Shown: positions 1-8,798 of the stretch, piece after piece
Layout: every line of letters begins with the position of its first letter
Position numbering within the stretch: position 1 is the stretch's first letter
NCBI GenBank assembly: GCA_949293405.1
Contig: CASFDI010000058.1
Span: 1-54,465 of the forward strand
Reading direction: 5' to 3'
From: an uncultured bacterium
Lineage (GTDB): Bacteria > Bacillota > Clostridia > Oscillospirales > CAG-272
Length of the DNA: 54,465 bases
Notes under the pieces: generated by a model
Databases searched by the model: none
Seen by the model: only the letters and a program-made list of their open reading frames with translations
Told to the model about the DNA's origin: nothing
Made by a program: the position numbers and the translations under genes

Positions 1-1
1 C

Positions 2-427
2 CGTACGCTGTCGGCATATCTGTTGCGTAAGGTTGTGCGGGCTTATCATGGCTGGTACACCAGGAAAACAGATCCGTTTACTTATCAGGCGGCGACTGTA
101 GGCGTGGAAGACGGTACTCTGGATGGCACGGTGGAAGAACACACCTATTATATTTCCTGGAAAAAGGCGCATGCCAATCGGTACGCAACCGACTGCTTTG
201 CGGATATCTTCGCCAAGCGAGCCGAGGAAAGCCCCTGGTCGTTCCGGGACAGCCCGTGCTTCGCCGGAGATCTGGCGACAGTGGATGAGATCCTGGAGAC
301 AAACTCCTACTTTGGTAATCTGCTGCTGGCGATTCGTGAAGGAAAGATGACCTCCGCCGGTTCGGACGCAGCGGCGCCCGGAGCGGGTAGCGGGCGCCGT
401 GCGTCCAGGCGGAGGTCCGGAGAATGA
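2..427 (+). CDS. Partial hypothetical protein (5' end outside window)
   Basis: The frame is open to the left edge, so the real start lies outside the window; the first in-window start would be TTG at 23. About 141 residues are visible. The body is soluble, rich in aromatic and charged residues, with no membrane segment. The last ~30 residues are a low-complexity Ala/Gly/Arg/Ser tail that may reflect drift of the 3' end. I do not recognise the family. It lies upstream of, and in the same direction as, an integrase next to a tRNA gene, so it may be cargo of an integrated element. Another frame is also open on the opposite strand here, which lowers confidence. Confidence 0.4.
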   Translation, partial: RTLSAYLLRKVVRAYHGWYTRKTDPFTYQAATVGVEDGTLDGTVEEHTYYISWKKAHANRYATDCFADIFAKRAEESPWSFRDSPCFAGDLATVDEILETNSYFGNLLLAIREGKMTSAGSDAAAPGAGSGRRASRRRSGE

Positions 428-741
428 ACCCCGCCGCAGCGGTCCTGCTTCTGCCTTCTCGACCCCGAGCGGAGCGGAAAACGATCACGCAAAACCCCGT
501 ATGGTAGGCTGCCGTGGCGCAGAGGGAGAGGCTTTCAGCTTCTGCCTCCTGCGACGCGTCGCAGACACCGTACGGGGCGCAGACGGGTCAAGAAATGCGC
601 CGGAACGATGGCGCATAGGGTGGAGATTTTTTTGCGGTGTCCGCTCCGGAAAAAAATACGACCCGGTTCTTGACGCGGCAAGTCAAACGACAGAGGCACC
701 GGAGCCCCGCCGCGCGGGCCGAAAGGAAAGTAACATCACAT
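428..741 (+). other. Gap before the integrase holding a large hairpin (495-577)
   Basis: I see no convincing gene in this 314-base gap. An 11-base arm at 495-505 (CCCCGTATGGT) pairs with 567-577 (ACCGTACGGGG) with one G-U pair. Inside are a second stem (CGCAG/CTGCG and GAGGC/GCCTC) and a perfect 16-base palindrome at 549-564 (CTGCGACGCGTCGCAG). A smaller GCGG-TGT-CCGC hairpin flanked by T and A runs lies near 627-658. It could be a structured RNA, an integrase-accessory site or a terminator; I cannot assign it. Confidence 0.4.
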
Positions 742-1662
742 ATGAAGATTGAAGATGCATTGAACGAGTTCCTGATTGAGCAGGCCGTGCGCGGGAACAG
801 CGGCAGGACCATAGAGGACTACCAGATTAAACTCCGTATTTTTCTGACTTACTTCGGCGCTGACCGTCCGCTGTCTGATCTGACGCTGGATGTCTGTAAA
901 AAGTATTACCTCATGCTTGCCCGCCGTGGGCTCTCCAGCGTTACGGTGCAGGCCTATATCCGCGGCCTGCGTGTATTTCTGAATTGGCTCTATCACAATG
1001 ACTATCTGAGCACTGACATCTGCCAGAAGTTCAGGTTGCCAAAAGCCAAGCGCGCCTATATTGATATTCTGACCGAGGAAGAGGTGGCGCGCCTGTATGA
1101 CAGCATGAACCTGTCTGACTTTGAGCAGCTGCGCAACGCGGTGGTTGTCTCTCTGATGCTGGACAGCGGTCTCCGGCTCGGAGAAGTGAGATCCGCCCGC
1201 TGCCGCTTCCTGCATCTGAATGAGCGCTATCTGATTGTGGACGGCAAAGGGAACAAGCAGCGCGCGGTCCCCTTCGGGCTCTACACGGAGCAGCTGCTGC
1301 GTGAGTATCTGGCGCTGCGCAAGCTGCATCACCGGGTGCGGCCCGGCGATGCCTTAATAATCAAGTGCACTGACTTATCGGCCTCAGAACCGATCACCGA
1401 CGACACGGTGAAGGGGATTTTCCGCCGGCTGCGGGAGGCGACCGGAATAGACCGGCTGCACCCGCATCTGCTCCGGCACACTTTTGCAACTTACTACCTT
1501 GAAAATGGCGGAAATATCTATGCTTTGCAGTCGATCCTGGGCCACACCAGCCTGGAAATGGTGAAAAAGTACTTGCATCTTGCAAATAAGAAGGTGCGCG
1601 AGGAGTTCGTAAACTATAGTCCGGTGGACCGGCAAATGGGAAAAAGCCCTGCTTCCAGGTAA
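742..1662 (+). CDS. Tyrosine recombinase / integrase (Xer-like)
   Basis: 306-residue site-specific recombinase. The N-terminal ~90 residues form a SAM-like core-binding domain (FLIEQAVRGNSGRTIEDY). The catalytic domain carries the full active site: R145 (SGLRLGE), K169 (GKGNKQR), H242 and R245 (HPHLLRHTF), H268 (LGHTS) and nucleophile Y277 (VKKYLH). ATG 742 is chosen because GAAAGGAAAG lies about 10 bases upstream and the integrase-like sequence begins there; the frame is open further upstream. It lacks the extra N-terminal arm-binding domain of lambda-type integrases. The gene ends 33 bases from the 3' end of the oppositely oriented tRNA-Lys gene, the usual place for an element that integrates into a tRNA 3' end. 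XerC/XerD dimer resolution is an alternative, but this setting favours a mobile-element enzyme. Confidence 0.85.
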   Translation: MKIEDALNEFLIEQAVRGNSGRTIEDYQIKLRIFLTYFGADRPLSDLTLDVCKKYYLMLARRGLSSVTVQAYIRGLRVFLNWLYHNDYLSTDICQKFRLPKAKRAYIDILTEEEVARLYDSMNLSDFEQLRNAVVVSLMLDSGLRLGEVRSARCRFLHLNERYLIVDGKGNKQRAVPFGLYTEQLLREYLALRKLHHRVRPGDALIIKCTDLSASEPITDDTVKGIFRRLREATGIDRLHPHLLRHTFATYYLENGGNIYALQSILGHTSLEMVKKYLHLANKKVREEFVNYSPVDRQMGKSPASR

Positions 1663-1693
1663 AAGAAAAGACCCGGAAGCGAACGCTTCCGGG
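1662..1693 (-). terminator. Intrinsic terminator of tRNA-Lys
   Basis: A perfect 10-bp stem (1672-1681 with 1684-1693, CCCGGAAGCG/CGCTTCCGGG, AA loop) is followed on the minus strand by a T-rich run (complement of AAAAGAAAAG). It ends the tRNA transcript just before the integrase stop codon. Confidence 0.8.
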
Positions 1694-1695
1694 CG

Positions 1696-1771
1696 TGGTG
1701 CTCCTGCGGAGACTCGAACTCCGGACACCTTGATTAAAAGTCAAGTGCTCTACCGTCTGAGCTACAGGGGC
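1696..1771 (-). tRNA. tRNA-Lys (anticodon TTT)
   Basis: A 76-nt cloverleaf with encoded CCA. The anticodon stem CTTGA/TCAAG encloses loop CTTTTAA, giving anticodon TTT (Lys). The D-arm is AGCTCAGACGGTAGAGC and the T-loop contains TTCGAGTC. The acceptor stem GCCCCTG/CAGGAGC pairs at six of seven positions, with a C-A mismatch at 3:70. The 3' end faces the integrase gene. A strong promoter and a terminator of its own flank the gene. Confidence 0.93.
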
Positions 1772-1790
1772 GTCTGATGCAGACTCCTTT

Positions 1791-1819
1791 ATTATAAACT
1801 ACAGTTATGTATTTGTCAA
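1791..1819 (-). promoter_or_regulatory. Consensus sigma-70 promoter of tRNA-Lys
   Basis: On the minus strand TTGACA (1814-1819), a 17-base spacer and TATAAT (1791-1796) match the housekeeping consensus exactly. A GTCAAGAG/CTCTTGAC inverted repeat overlaps the -35 element and may weakly terminate enolase transcripts. Confidence 0.85.
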
Positions 1820-1870
1820 GAGTTTTTTTGCTTTTCCTCTTGACTTTTTGAATATGATATTATTGTTTGA

Positions 1871-3145
1871 TTAAAAGAGTCGGGAAGTTTCTGCATAGAT
1901 CGGGAATTCGAGAGATTGTTCAATTTTGGAAAGGCGATTGTACTTTGCAACCCTCTCTCCCCGGCAAGGCGCTCCTGCCTTGATAAAACCTGCATTTTTC
2001 GCAACTGCAAGATCTGCGATGCTTGTGTCTTCGGTTTCTCCCGAACGGTGTGAGACAATAGTCCGGTAGCCGTTTTCCCGTGCCAGATCCATGACCTCCA
2101 GCGTTTCGCTCAAGGTGCCGATCTGATTGGGTTTGATCAGGATGGTATTTGCGTATCCGCCGCGGATTCCGTCAAGCAACCTTGAAGAATTGGTGACGAA
2201 CAGATCATCTCCTACCAGCATGATCCGTTGGCCCAGTCGTTCAGTCAGGTGTTTCCAGCCGGTCACATCGTGTTCGCCCACTCCGTCTTCCACCGACAGG
2301 ATGGGGTAGCGATCGCATAGTTTTACAATTCTCTCAATCCATGCTTCACCCGAAAAAATCTGCCCTGATTTCGGCAATTTGTAACACTGGTCTTCATCGG
2401 CAAATTCGGATGCCGCGACATCCAGGGCGATGCCGACGCGGTCCGTGCCGTATCCGCTTTTTTCAATGGCTTCCGTAAGCAGATCCAGAGCTTCTTCATC
2501 TCCCTTGAGATCCGGGGCATATCCGCCTTCGTCACCGACAGTGGAGGCAAGACCGCGCTTTTTCAGAATATCGCCCAGAATATGATAAATTTCCGCTCCC
2601 ATGCGCAGCGCTTCGGAAAACTGTTCCGCACCGTGAGGAACCACCATGAATTCCTGTATATCTACATTGTTGGCTGCATGTGCGCCACCGTTGAGCAGGT
2701 TCATCATGGGAACGGGAAGCATGCGTGCGCCGTGACCTCCCAGATACCGGTAAAGCGGAATGCCCAGAGACACGGCGGCAGCTCTGGCTGCCGCAATGGA
2801 TACGGAAAGAATTGCATTGGCTCCCAGTTTCGACTTATTTTTTGTACCGTCAAGTGATATCATGGTATGGTCAATCTCTGCCTGTTCAAACGCATCTGTG
2901 CCGCAGAGGGCAGGGCTGATGACCTTATTCACATTATACACTGCCAGAAGCACGCCCCGCCCTCCGTAACGCGTCTCCCGGTCGCGAAGTTCGTGTGCCT
3001 CATATGCTCCTGTGGAAGCGCCGGACGGGACGGCGGCGCATCCGCTGGTCCCGTCGGACAGCAGAACGGTACTTTCTATGGTCGGGTTTCCTCTGGAGTC
3101 CAGTATTTCCCGGGCAGTAACCCGCGCGATCTGTATTTTTTTCAT
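1871..3145 (-). CDS. eno: Enolase (phosphopyruvate hydratase)
   Basis: Interconverts 2-phosphoglycerate and phosphoenolpyruvate in glycolysis. The product is 424 residues, normal for the family, and matches from end to end: [20 protein letters not shown] at the N-terminus, the SGASTG loop, catalytic E206 in GDEGGYAP, metal ligands near D242, E286 (SVEDG) and D313, base K338 in [11 protein letters not shown], and SHRSGETED near residue 366. The frame is open upstream of 3145, but ATG 3145 gives the canonical N-terminus with an AAGG ribosome site. It stands alone, divergent from the LysM gene, with tRNA-Lys downstream on the same strand. No clear stem-plus-T terminator follows. Confidence 0.97.
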   Translation of the reverse strand: MKKIQIARVTAREILDSRGNPTIESTVLLSDGTSGCAAVPSGASTGAYEAHELRDRETRYGGRGVLLAVYNVNKVISPALCGTDAFEQAEIDHTMISLDGTKNKSKLGANAILSVSIAAARAAAVSLGIPLYRYLGGHGARMLPVPMMNLLNGGAHAANNVDIQEFMVVPHGAEQFSEALRMGAEIYHILGDILKKRGLASTVGDEGGYAPDLKGDEEALDLLTEAIEKSGYGTDRVGIALDVAASEFADEDQCYKLPKSGQIFSGEAWIERIVKLCDRYPILSVEDGVGEHDVTGWKHLTERLGQRIMLVGDDLFVTNSSRLLDGIRGGYANTILIKPNQIGTLSETLEVMDLARENGYRTIVSHRSGETEDTSIADLAVAKNAGFIKAGAPCRGERVAKYNRLSKIEQSLEFPIYAETSRLF

Positions 3146-3278
3146 CGGATATGAAACGACCTTTCGGAAAATGTTGATGGATAAACCGTACAGGTATAGT
3201 ATGTCGCGGCAGGAACGGAAATACAAAAATGCAAAACAGGAATATACTGAAAAAAAAGAAGGAACAGGAATAATTGTC

Positions 3279-4490
3279 ATGTTGATCCATACATTCAGGG
3301 AAGGCGATACCCTGTTTAAAATCGCCAGACAGTACGCCGTCTCTCCTACACGCCTGTTGGAAGACAATGCCATTACCGAGCCGGACCGTATTACACCCGG
3401 AAGACGGATTCTGATTTCAGGCGCTACCAGGCGTTATACAGTGCGTGGCGGGGACAGCATTGAATCGGTATGCAAGCGGTTCGGAATCGGACCGGGAGCT
3501 TTGTGCCGGATGAATCCGGCTCTGTGCGGGACAGACAGCATGTATCCCGGTCAGGTACTTACATTATCCACCCCGACGCCCATCGGTACACTTGCAGTAC
3601 TCGGTCACGGAGACAGCGAAACCGACCGCACTGCGCTGCGGCAAATCATGCCGTACCTGAGTTACTTCGCAATCGGGGGTGCTGTTCTGCATGATGACGG
3701 AACCCTGACCATGCCGAGGGACAAGGAGCTGCTTTCGTTTTGCAGCCGTTACGAAGCGGAACCGTTGCTGACAGTGTCGCTGCTGGACTTTGTACCGGCT
3801 GAGGTAACTGTCAGGCAACTGATTTCCGGGCTACGTCATGATCTGACGCAGCGGCGTTACGGGGGCGTTCTGCTGCGGCTTCCTGCTCTTGCTGACGAGG
3901 AGGGGGAAGCGTTCCGGGAATTGATCGGCGGAATCAAAAGCACGCTCAATCGCATCGGCCTGTGTGTGTTTACAGAATGCGAGGAGGGGGCATTTGTCTC
4001 GAGCAGAACACTTCGTCTCTTGTGTTCGGTGTTTGCTGAAGGCATGGTGTTGTCCTATGACAGCCGTGCGCGTTCCATACAGGAGCGCATGGCGGATCTG
4101 CGGCATTTGCCGGGCAGGGAACGCGGCAGAGTGTTTGCCGCACTGCCATACTTCGGTGTGGACCGGATCCGCAGTGCCAAGGAGGAAGAGATCCGCTATT
4201 TGCCGCTGCCGGCAATTCCCGATATTGCCTATCGCAAGCACACCGCCATTTCACAGCAGCCGGACGGAATGGCAGCATTCAGTTATCAGGAGATACACGG
4301 CGGGGTGCGGCGCACCCATCAGATCACCTATGAGGATCCGGAAGCGATCCGTGAAGGACTGCAGGAGATCAACCGCACTGCTATCGGCGGGGTATCGCTG
4401 GAGGTAGGGCATACCACGGTGGAGACATTGCTGATGCTGGTGGAGTTGTTTTCCTTTGCACGCAGAGAAATCCGCCGGTACAAACTGTAA
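3279..4490 (+). CDS. LysM protein with SleL/YaaH-type GH18-like domain, catalytic motif lost
   Basis: 403 residues starting at ATG 3279 (AGGAA 8 bases upstream). Two LysM repeats (about 2-45 and 50-94) are followed by a GH18-like barrel resembling spore-cortex glucosaminidases SleL/Yaa[13 protein letters not shown] with HDDGTL after it, and near the end [20 protein letters not shown] followed by IGGVSLEVG. LysM domains bind peptidoglycan, so a role at the spore coat/cortex or cell wall is likely. The family's catalytic DxE strand (consensus like GLNIDFEYV) aligns here with [10 protein letters not shown], so the Asp and Glu positions are R200 and P202. It is probably non-catalytic or altered. 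There is no signal peptide, as is usual for proteins loaded onto spores from the mother cell. A strong hairpin follows. Confidence 0.75.
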   Translation: MLIHTFREGDTLFKIARQYAVSPTRLLEDNAITEPDRITPGRRILISGATRRYTVRGGDSIESVCKRFGIGPGALCRMNPALCGTDSMYPGQVLTLSTPTPIGTLAVLGHGDSETDRTALRQIMPYLSYFAIGGAVLHDDGTLTMPRDKELLSFCSRYEAEPLLTVSLLDFVPAEVTVRQLISGLRHDLTQRRYGGVLLRLPALADEEGEAFRELIGGIKSTLNRIGLCVFTECEEGAFVSSRTLRLLCSVFAEGMVLSYDSRARSIQERMADLRHLPGRERGRVFAALPYFGVDRIRSAKEEEIRYLPLPAIPDIAYRKHTAISQQPDGMAAFSYQEIHGGVRRTHQITYEDPEAIREGLQEINRTAIGGVSLEVGHTTVETLLMLVELFSFARREIRRYKL

Positions 4491-4499
4491 AAGAGAAAA

Positions 4500-4529
4500 G
4501 ATCCCGGCAGTTTGAATCCTGCCGGGGTC
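4500..4529. terminator. Bidirectional intrinsic terminator
   Basis: An 11-bp stem (GATCCCGGCAG, 4500-4510, with CTGCCGGGGTC, 4519-4529; one G-U) is flanked by A-rich sequence on the left and CTTTTATCATTTTT on the right. It serves both the LysM gene and the convergent thiN. Confidence 0.85.
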
Positions 4530-4535
4530 CTTTTA

Positions 4536-5177
4536 TCATTTTTGGTAGCCGGATGCCGTGCCGGATAATTCCCACATGATCAGAAGTGCTCCTTTCGCCA
4601 CGGTGAAAGATGCCGCAGTCTCCGGCAGGAACTGATTGGAAACACCGAGCGGGATGTCATTTGTCAGGGTGGCATCCTGCAGGGGATAAGACAGGCCGGA
4701 CAAGGTGACCCCGCAACTGCAATCGGTGAGCGAAAAGACCGACACGGTTCCTCTCTGGCCGGCGGGGAAAGTGAGCGTGCCGTCGCACAGTACGGTCATG
4801 CAGTATCCCGCTCCGAAGAGCCGAGCGTGAAGACCGTGCTTTGCCATTCCGAACAGCAGCTGCTGATTGGCATAGGTGTGATCCGGCCGTCCGCCCACAC
4901 CGCCGTACAGCCGGAAAGTGCTGTAGCCACGTTCCACGCCCACCCGCACGGCAGCTGCCATATCGGTTTCGTCCTTGCGTACCGGCAGGCGTACTACATG
5001 CGGGTGCAGCGGCACTTCACCAAGAGAGTCAAAGTCGCCCAGCACCACATCTGGCGTCAGTCCTGCGGCACACAGCAGACGGTACCCTCCGTCCGCCGCA
5101 ATAATCAGATCGCCTTTTTTCGGCACAAGGTCCCCCAATACGGTCCCCGGGGCCGCTCCCATGATATGACAGATCAT
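4536..5177 (-). CDS. thiN: Thiamine pyrophosphokinase
   Basis: Transfers pyrophosphate from ATP to thiamine to make the cofactor thiamine diphosphate. The 213-residue product shows the family signatures in order: AADGGYRLL (about 27-35), VVLGDFDSLG, RKDETDMAAA, then GGVGGRPDHTYAN for substrate binding, and a C-terminal beta domain ending GVSNQF. ATG 5177 is preferred over the in-frame TTG at 5192 because that TTG lies inside the ribosome site GGAGG, which is correctly spaced for 5177. Bacteria that salvage thiamine keep this gene. It is monocistronic, convergent with the LysM gene and divergent from typA. Confidence 0.92.
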   Translation of the reverse strand: MICHIMGAAPGTVLGDLVPKKGDLIIAADGGYRLLCAAGLTPDVVLGDFDSLGEVPLHPHVVRLPVRKDETDMAAAVRVGVERGYSTFRLYGGVGGRPDHTYANQQLLFGMAKHGLHARLFGAGYCMTVLCDGTLTFPAGQRGTVSVFSLTDCSCGVTLSGLSYPLQDATLTNDIPLGVSNQFLPETAASFTVAKGALLIMWELSGTASGYQK

Positions 5178-5209
5178 TTCAGTGTCCTCCAAATGTTATT
5201 CCCGTCATC

Positions 5210-5238
5210 ATTATACCGCATCAGGAAGGAGCACGCAA
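5210..5238 (-). promoter_or_regulatory. Likely thiN promoter
   Basis: On the minus strand TATAAT (5210-5215) lies 17 bases from TTGCGT (5233-5238). The -10 is perfect and the -35 is weak. It lies 33 bases upstream of the thiN start. Confidence 0.55.
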
Positions 5239-5289
5239 CTGCAAATATCGCTTTTGACAAGTTTTTTCGGAATTCTGATAGAAAATATC

Positions 5290-5317
5290 TTGCTTTTTTT
5301 GTTGATTGTGCTATAAT
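5290..5317 (+). promoter_or_regulatory. Extended -10 promoter of typA
   Basis: TGCTATAAT (5309-5317) is a perfect extended -10. The -35 (TTGCTT, 5290-5295) is poor, as often seen with extended -10 promoters. Confidence 0.6.
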
Positions 5318-5352
5318 AATACGGTATTTTATGATAAGGTTGGGGAGAGAAC

Positions 5353-7188
5353 TTGAAAAGAAACGATTTGCGGAACGTGGCAATTATTGCGCATGTTGAC
5401 CACGGAAAAACCACACTGGTGGATGAAATGCTGCGTCAGGGCGGTGTATACCGGGAGAACCAGGTGACAGAAGAGCGGGTCATGGACTCGAACGACCTGG
5501 AGCGTGAGCGCGGCATCACCATTCTGGCAAAGAACACCGCTGTTCATTATAAAGGTGTCAAGATCAATATTGTGGACACTCCCGGCCATGCCGATTTCGG
5601 CGGCGAGGTCGAGCGTATTCTCAAAATGGTGAACGGGGTCATCCTGCTGGTGGATGCTGCTGAAGGCCCAATGCCGCAGACCCGTTTTGTACTGGAGCAC
5701 GCACTGGCTCTGAATCACCGGGTGATTGTAGTAGTGAATAAAATCGACAAGCCGGATGCACGTCTGGGTGAAATCGAGGATGAGGTGCTGGAGTTGCTCA
5801 TGGAGCTGGAAGCTTCCGACGAGCAGTTGGACTCTCCCATTCTGTACTGCTCCGGACGGGACGGCACCGCCTCCCGCTCCCCCGACCAGCGCGGCACCGA
5901 CCTTGTGCCTCTGTTTGAGACCATTCTGGATTATATTCCTGCGCCGGAGGGAGACGAAAACGGCGAGTTGCAACTGCTGGTTTCTTCGATTGATTACAAC
6001 AACTTTGTAGGCCGTATCGGAATCGGCAGAATTGAACGCGGCAGACTGCGGCAGAATCAGGAAGCGATGATCTCCAATTATCATTCTGATCAGACGCCCC
6101 GCCGCAGCAAGATCGTTTCCATTTACCAGTTTGACGGCTTGAACCGGGTGCAGGTTCCGGAAGCAACGGTGGGAGATATCGTGTGCTTCTCGGGTGCCGA
6201 GTCGATCAATATCGGCGATACGGTTACTTCGGTTTCGTGTGTGGAGCCGCTTGAATTCGTCAAGGTGAGCGAACCCACGGTGGAAATGACTTTTTCGGTC
6301 AACGACAGTCCTTTTGCCGGCAAGGAAGGAAAGTTTGTTACCAGCCGGCACCTGCGGGAACGGCTGTACCGCGAGCTTTTGCGCGATGTGTCTCTGCGTG
6401 TATCGGATGGTGAGACCACCGACTGCTTCCGGGTTGCCGGCCGCGGTGAGATGCATCTCTCCATCCTGATTGAAAATATGCGGCGGGAAGGGTATGAACT
6501 GACCTGTTCCAACCCGCGTGTACTGTATAAGGAAATCGACGGTGTCCGCTGCGAACCGATCGAGCGCGTGACGCTGGATGTGCCCGAGGAATATGTAGGT
6601 GCGGTAATGGAGCGCCTTGGTTCGCGTAAAGGCGAGCTGATCGACATGCAGTTGCGGGGCAGCAGACAGAAACTGGTCTATGTGATTCCGTCCCGCTGCC
6701 TGTTCGGCTACCGGAGCGAATTCCTGACCGCGACGCGCGGCGAGGGAATTCTGAATTCGGTTTTTGAAGGTTATGCTCCCTATAAAGGCGAAATCACCAT
6801 GCGCTTCACCGGGTCGCTCGTGGCCAGCGAGGCCGGCGAGACTACCAGTTACGGCCTGTTTTATGCACAGGACCGCGGACCGTTGTTCATCGGACCTGCA
6901 ACGCCGGTGTATGAAGGCATGATCGTCGGAGAAAATCCGAAACCGGGCGATATTGCGGTGAATGTATGTAAGAAGAAGCACCTGACCGCCATCCGCTCTT
7001 CCGGCGCCGACGAAGCGCTGACCCTGATCACGCCCCGTCAGCTCAGTCTGGAAGAGGCTATTGAATTCATCACGGACGACGAGTTGATTGAAGTGACCCC
7101 GAAGAGCATCCGGTTGCGCAAGGCGATTCTGGATACCTCGCTGCGTCTGAAAGCCCAGGCGGCGAAGAAGAACGCTGCCAAGTCGTGA
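5353..7188 (+). CDS. typA: Translational GTPase TypA/BipA
   Basis: Ribosome-binding GTPase of the EF-G family that assists 50S assembly and stress adaptation. The 611 residues match the usual length. GTPase motifs: G1 AHVDHGKTT (13-21), G2 RERGITI, G3 [11 protein letters not shown]4 [12 protein letters not shown]-like domains II, III and V follow, then the TypA-specific C-terminal domain ([38 protein letters not shown]). The start is TTG at 5353, with GGGGAGA 5 bases upstream and no nearby in-frame ATG; rare-start use would moderate translation. It ends in a strong hairpin terminator. A long antisense frame over this gene is a codon-bias shadow. Confidence 0.96.
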   Translation: MKRNDLRNVAIIAHVDHGKTTLVDEMLRQGGVYRENQVTEERVMDSNDLERERGITILAKNTAVHYKGVKINIVDTPGHADFGGEVERILKMVNGVILLVDAAEGPMPQTRFVLEHALALNHRVIVVVNKIDKPDARLGEIEDEVLELLMELEASDEQLDSPILYCSGRDGTASRSPDQRGTDLVPLFETILDYIPAPEGDENGELQLLVSSIDYNNFVGRIGIGRIERGRLRQNQEAMISNYHSDQTPRRSKIVSIYQFDGLNRVQVPEATVGDIVCFSGAESINIGDTVTSVSCVEPLEFVKVSEPTVEMTFSVNDSPFAGKEGKFVTSRHLRERLYRELLRDVSLRVSDGETTDCFRVAGRGEMHLSILIENMRREGYELTCSNPRVLYKEIDGVRCEPIERVTLDVPEEYVGAVMERLGSRKGELIDMQLRGSRQKLVYVIPSRCLFGYRSEFLTATRGEGILNSVFEGYAPYKGEITMRFTGSLVASEAGETTSYGLFYAQDRGPLFIGPATPVYEGMIVGENPKPGDIAVNVCKKKHLTAIRSSGADEALTLITPRQLSLEEAIEFITDDELIEVTPKSIRLRKAILDTSLRLKAQAAKKNAAKS

Positions 7189-7221
7189 CATTCCCGCCCT
7201 TTCGATTCTGGTCAGTTTTGT

Positions 7222-7266
7222 ACGGCAGTACGGTGAAGCACCGTGCTGCCGTTTCTTTCTTTTTTG
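7222..7266 (+). terminator. typA terminator
   Basis: A 14-bp stem (ACGGCAGTACGGTG with CACCGTGCTGCCGT, one G-U, AAG loop) is followed by a T-rich tail to 7266. Confidence 0.92.
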
Positions 7267-7383
7267 AGTTCTGCCTGTGTATGGAGAGCGAGATCCTGCG
7301 CGCTGCTGTGTATGGGGCGCGGGGAAGAAAAGGGATTGAATTTGGATCAGGCTTGGAAAAGTTGCCGTTTGTTATATTGTCTC

Positions 7384-7535
7384 CGTTTAACGGGACGCTC
7401 CTTCTCGCGCCTCGGAGAGAGCGGGTCGGACTTTGTCTTGGGGAAAAGCAACCGAAATCATCGGCGGCCAAATCGCCATGGAGAGTATGTCCGGGAAGGG
7501 ACCCGCTTTTATTATGAAGATCGGTCCCGACGGAT
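7384..7535 (+). pseudogene. Remnant of a histidine-kinase ATPase C-terminus
   Basis: Two overlapping frames together read like the end of a HATPase_c domain. Frame 1 gives SFSRLGESGSDFVLG, resembling the F-box/G1 'F.R....GSGLGL' motif. After a shift near 7440 the next frame gives KATEIIGGQIAMESMSGKG, resembling 'K.I.E.HGG.I.VES..GKGT.F'. No intact reading frame, HisKA region or response regulator is nearby. The rest of the 476-base gap between typA and the SDR gene holds only this remnant, terminators and the downstream promoter. The match is by eye and could be coincidental. Confidence 0.45.
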
Positions 7536-7550
7536 GGCCCGCCTCAGCAC

Positions 7551-7576
7551 TCCCGCCACTCGCTGCGGGATTTTTT
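7551..7576 (+). terminator. Terminator hairpin after the kinase remnant
   Basis: TCCCGC (7551-7556) pairs with GCGGGA (7565-7570) and is followed by six T. Such a terminator downstream of the remnant suggests a functional transcription unit once ended here. Confidence 0.65.
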
Positions 7577-7664
7577 GTATTTCATATCTCATTAACAAAA
7601 ATCACGAACATTCTAAACAAGGGCCGTGTATAATAAAGTCAATCCAGGTAAAGGAGGGAAAAAT

Positions 7665-8696
7665 ATGAAACGGATCTATATTATCACGGGTGCAGCGGGG
7701 CATCTTGCAAGCACGATTATAAAATATCTGCGCAATACCGAATGCCTGATCAGAGGATTGATCCTGCCTTCGGAGAGCGGTGAGGATGACAGTCAGATCA
7801 CCTATTACAGAGGCGATGTCACGGATATCGAATCGCTCAGGAATCTGTTTTCCGATCTGGGATGCAATGAGGTGATTGTGATTCATACGGCAGGTATTAT
7901 CAGTATCGGCGACGAACTGACTCCCCGGCTTTATGAGGTCAATGTAAAAGGGACGAAAAACATCATTGAACAGTGCAGACTTCACCATGTCAAGCGGTTG
8001 GTGTATGTCAGTTCCGTCCATGCAATTCCGGAGACGGATGAACAGGCAACCATTTCGGAAACCGGAACATTTTCAAAAGATACGGTCGTCGGGGCCTATG
8101 CCTCAACCAAGGCGGAAGCCACCGAAGCGGTATTGGAGGCGGCTGAAAACGGACTGGATGCAGTGGTCGTTCATCCATCAGGCATTGTGGGACCCTATGA
8201 CAGCGGGAATAATCATATTGTGCAGATGATCAGCATGTGTATTTCCGGGAAACTGCCGGTTGGGGTGAACGGAGGATATGATTTCGTGGATGTGCGCGAT
8301 GTTGCAAAGGGATGCCTGGAAGCCGCAGACCGCGGGAAAAAAGGAAATTGCTACATTCTTTCCAACCGCTATTTTACGGTAAAGGAACTGTTGGATTATG
8401 TCTGCGAGACGGCAGGAGGACGGAAAAAGGTCTGTCTGCCGATTGGAGTAGCGCGCGCTTTTCTTCCCGTTTTTCTGTGGATCTCAAAGATGACCCATAC
8501 AAGGCCGCTGTACACCAGATATGCGCTGTACACCATCTCGGGAAACGGGCACTTCTCCCACGACAAGGCAACCGCAGAGCTGGGATACCGGCCGCGGGAT
8601 ATGCGGGCCACCATTGCAGATACGGTCCGCTGGCTGCGGGGAAAGAAAGTCCCATTGGAATCGGTTCGCCGTGTTCGTGCCGTATCGTGCGTCTGA
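7665..8696 (+). CDS. NAD(P)-dependent epimerase/dehydratase (extended SDR)
   Basis: 343-residue Rossmann-fold enzyme. The nucleotide-binding motif TGAAGHL sits at residues 8-14 and the active-site YASTK at Y145/K149, with Ser in YVSS at 116-117; HPSGIVGPYD is typical of the extended family. The substrate is not predictable; relatives include sugar-nucleotide epimerases and dihydroflavonol-reductase-like proteins. A hydrophobic stretch near residue 270 (VARAFLPVFLWI) may sit on the membrane. ATG 7665 follows AAAGGAGGG. A perfect TATAAT at 7629-7634 lies 30 bases upstream without a good -35. It is monocistronic. Confidence 0.85.
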   Translation: MKRIYIITGAAGHLASTIIKYLRNTECLIRGLILPSESGEDDSQITYYRGDVTDIESLRNLFSDLGCNEVIVIHTAGIISIGDELTPRLYEVNVKGTKNIIEQCRLHHVKRLVYVSSVHAIPETDEQATISETGTFSKDTVVGAYASTKAEATEAVLEAAENGLDAVVVHPSGIVGPYDSGNNHIVQMISMCISGKLPVGVNGGYDFVDVRDVAKGCLEAADRGKKGNCYILSNRYFTVKELLDYVCETAGGRKKVCLPIGVARAFLPVFLWISKMTHTRPLYTRYALYTISGNGHFSHDKATAELGYRPRDMRATIADTVRWLRGKKVPLESVRRVRAVSCV

Positions 8697-8709
8697 TCCG
8701 CATTATAAA

Positions 8710-8745
8710 AGCGGGCAGGAGATCGTTATCTTCTGTCCGCTTTTT
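8710..8745 (+). terminator. SDR gene terminator
   Basis: A 14-bp stem (AGCGGGCAGGAGAT with ATCTTCTGTCCGCT, two G-U pairs) with CGTT loop is followed by a T run. It may also stop the convergent DUF1846 transcript. Confidence 0.88.
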
Positions 8746-8798
8746 GTGTGTATTGGCCATAGGACCGATTTGGCCGCAACGTCAGTGTCGTTCTGCCT

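Noticed and set aside
5329..7191. 620-residue open frame antisense to typA
   Set aside because: Arises from codon bias; no ribosome site, and no recognisable motif, while the sense strand encodes a complete TypA.
7185..7668. Two overlapping frames between typA and the SDR gene as genes
   Set aside because: They include the typA terminator as codons. Only the short kinase-like stretch is noteworthy.
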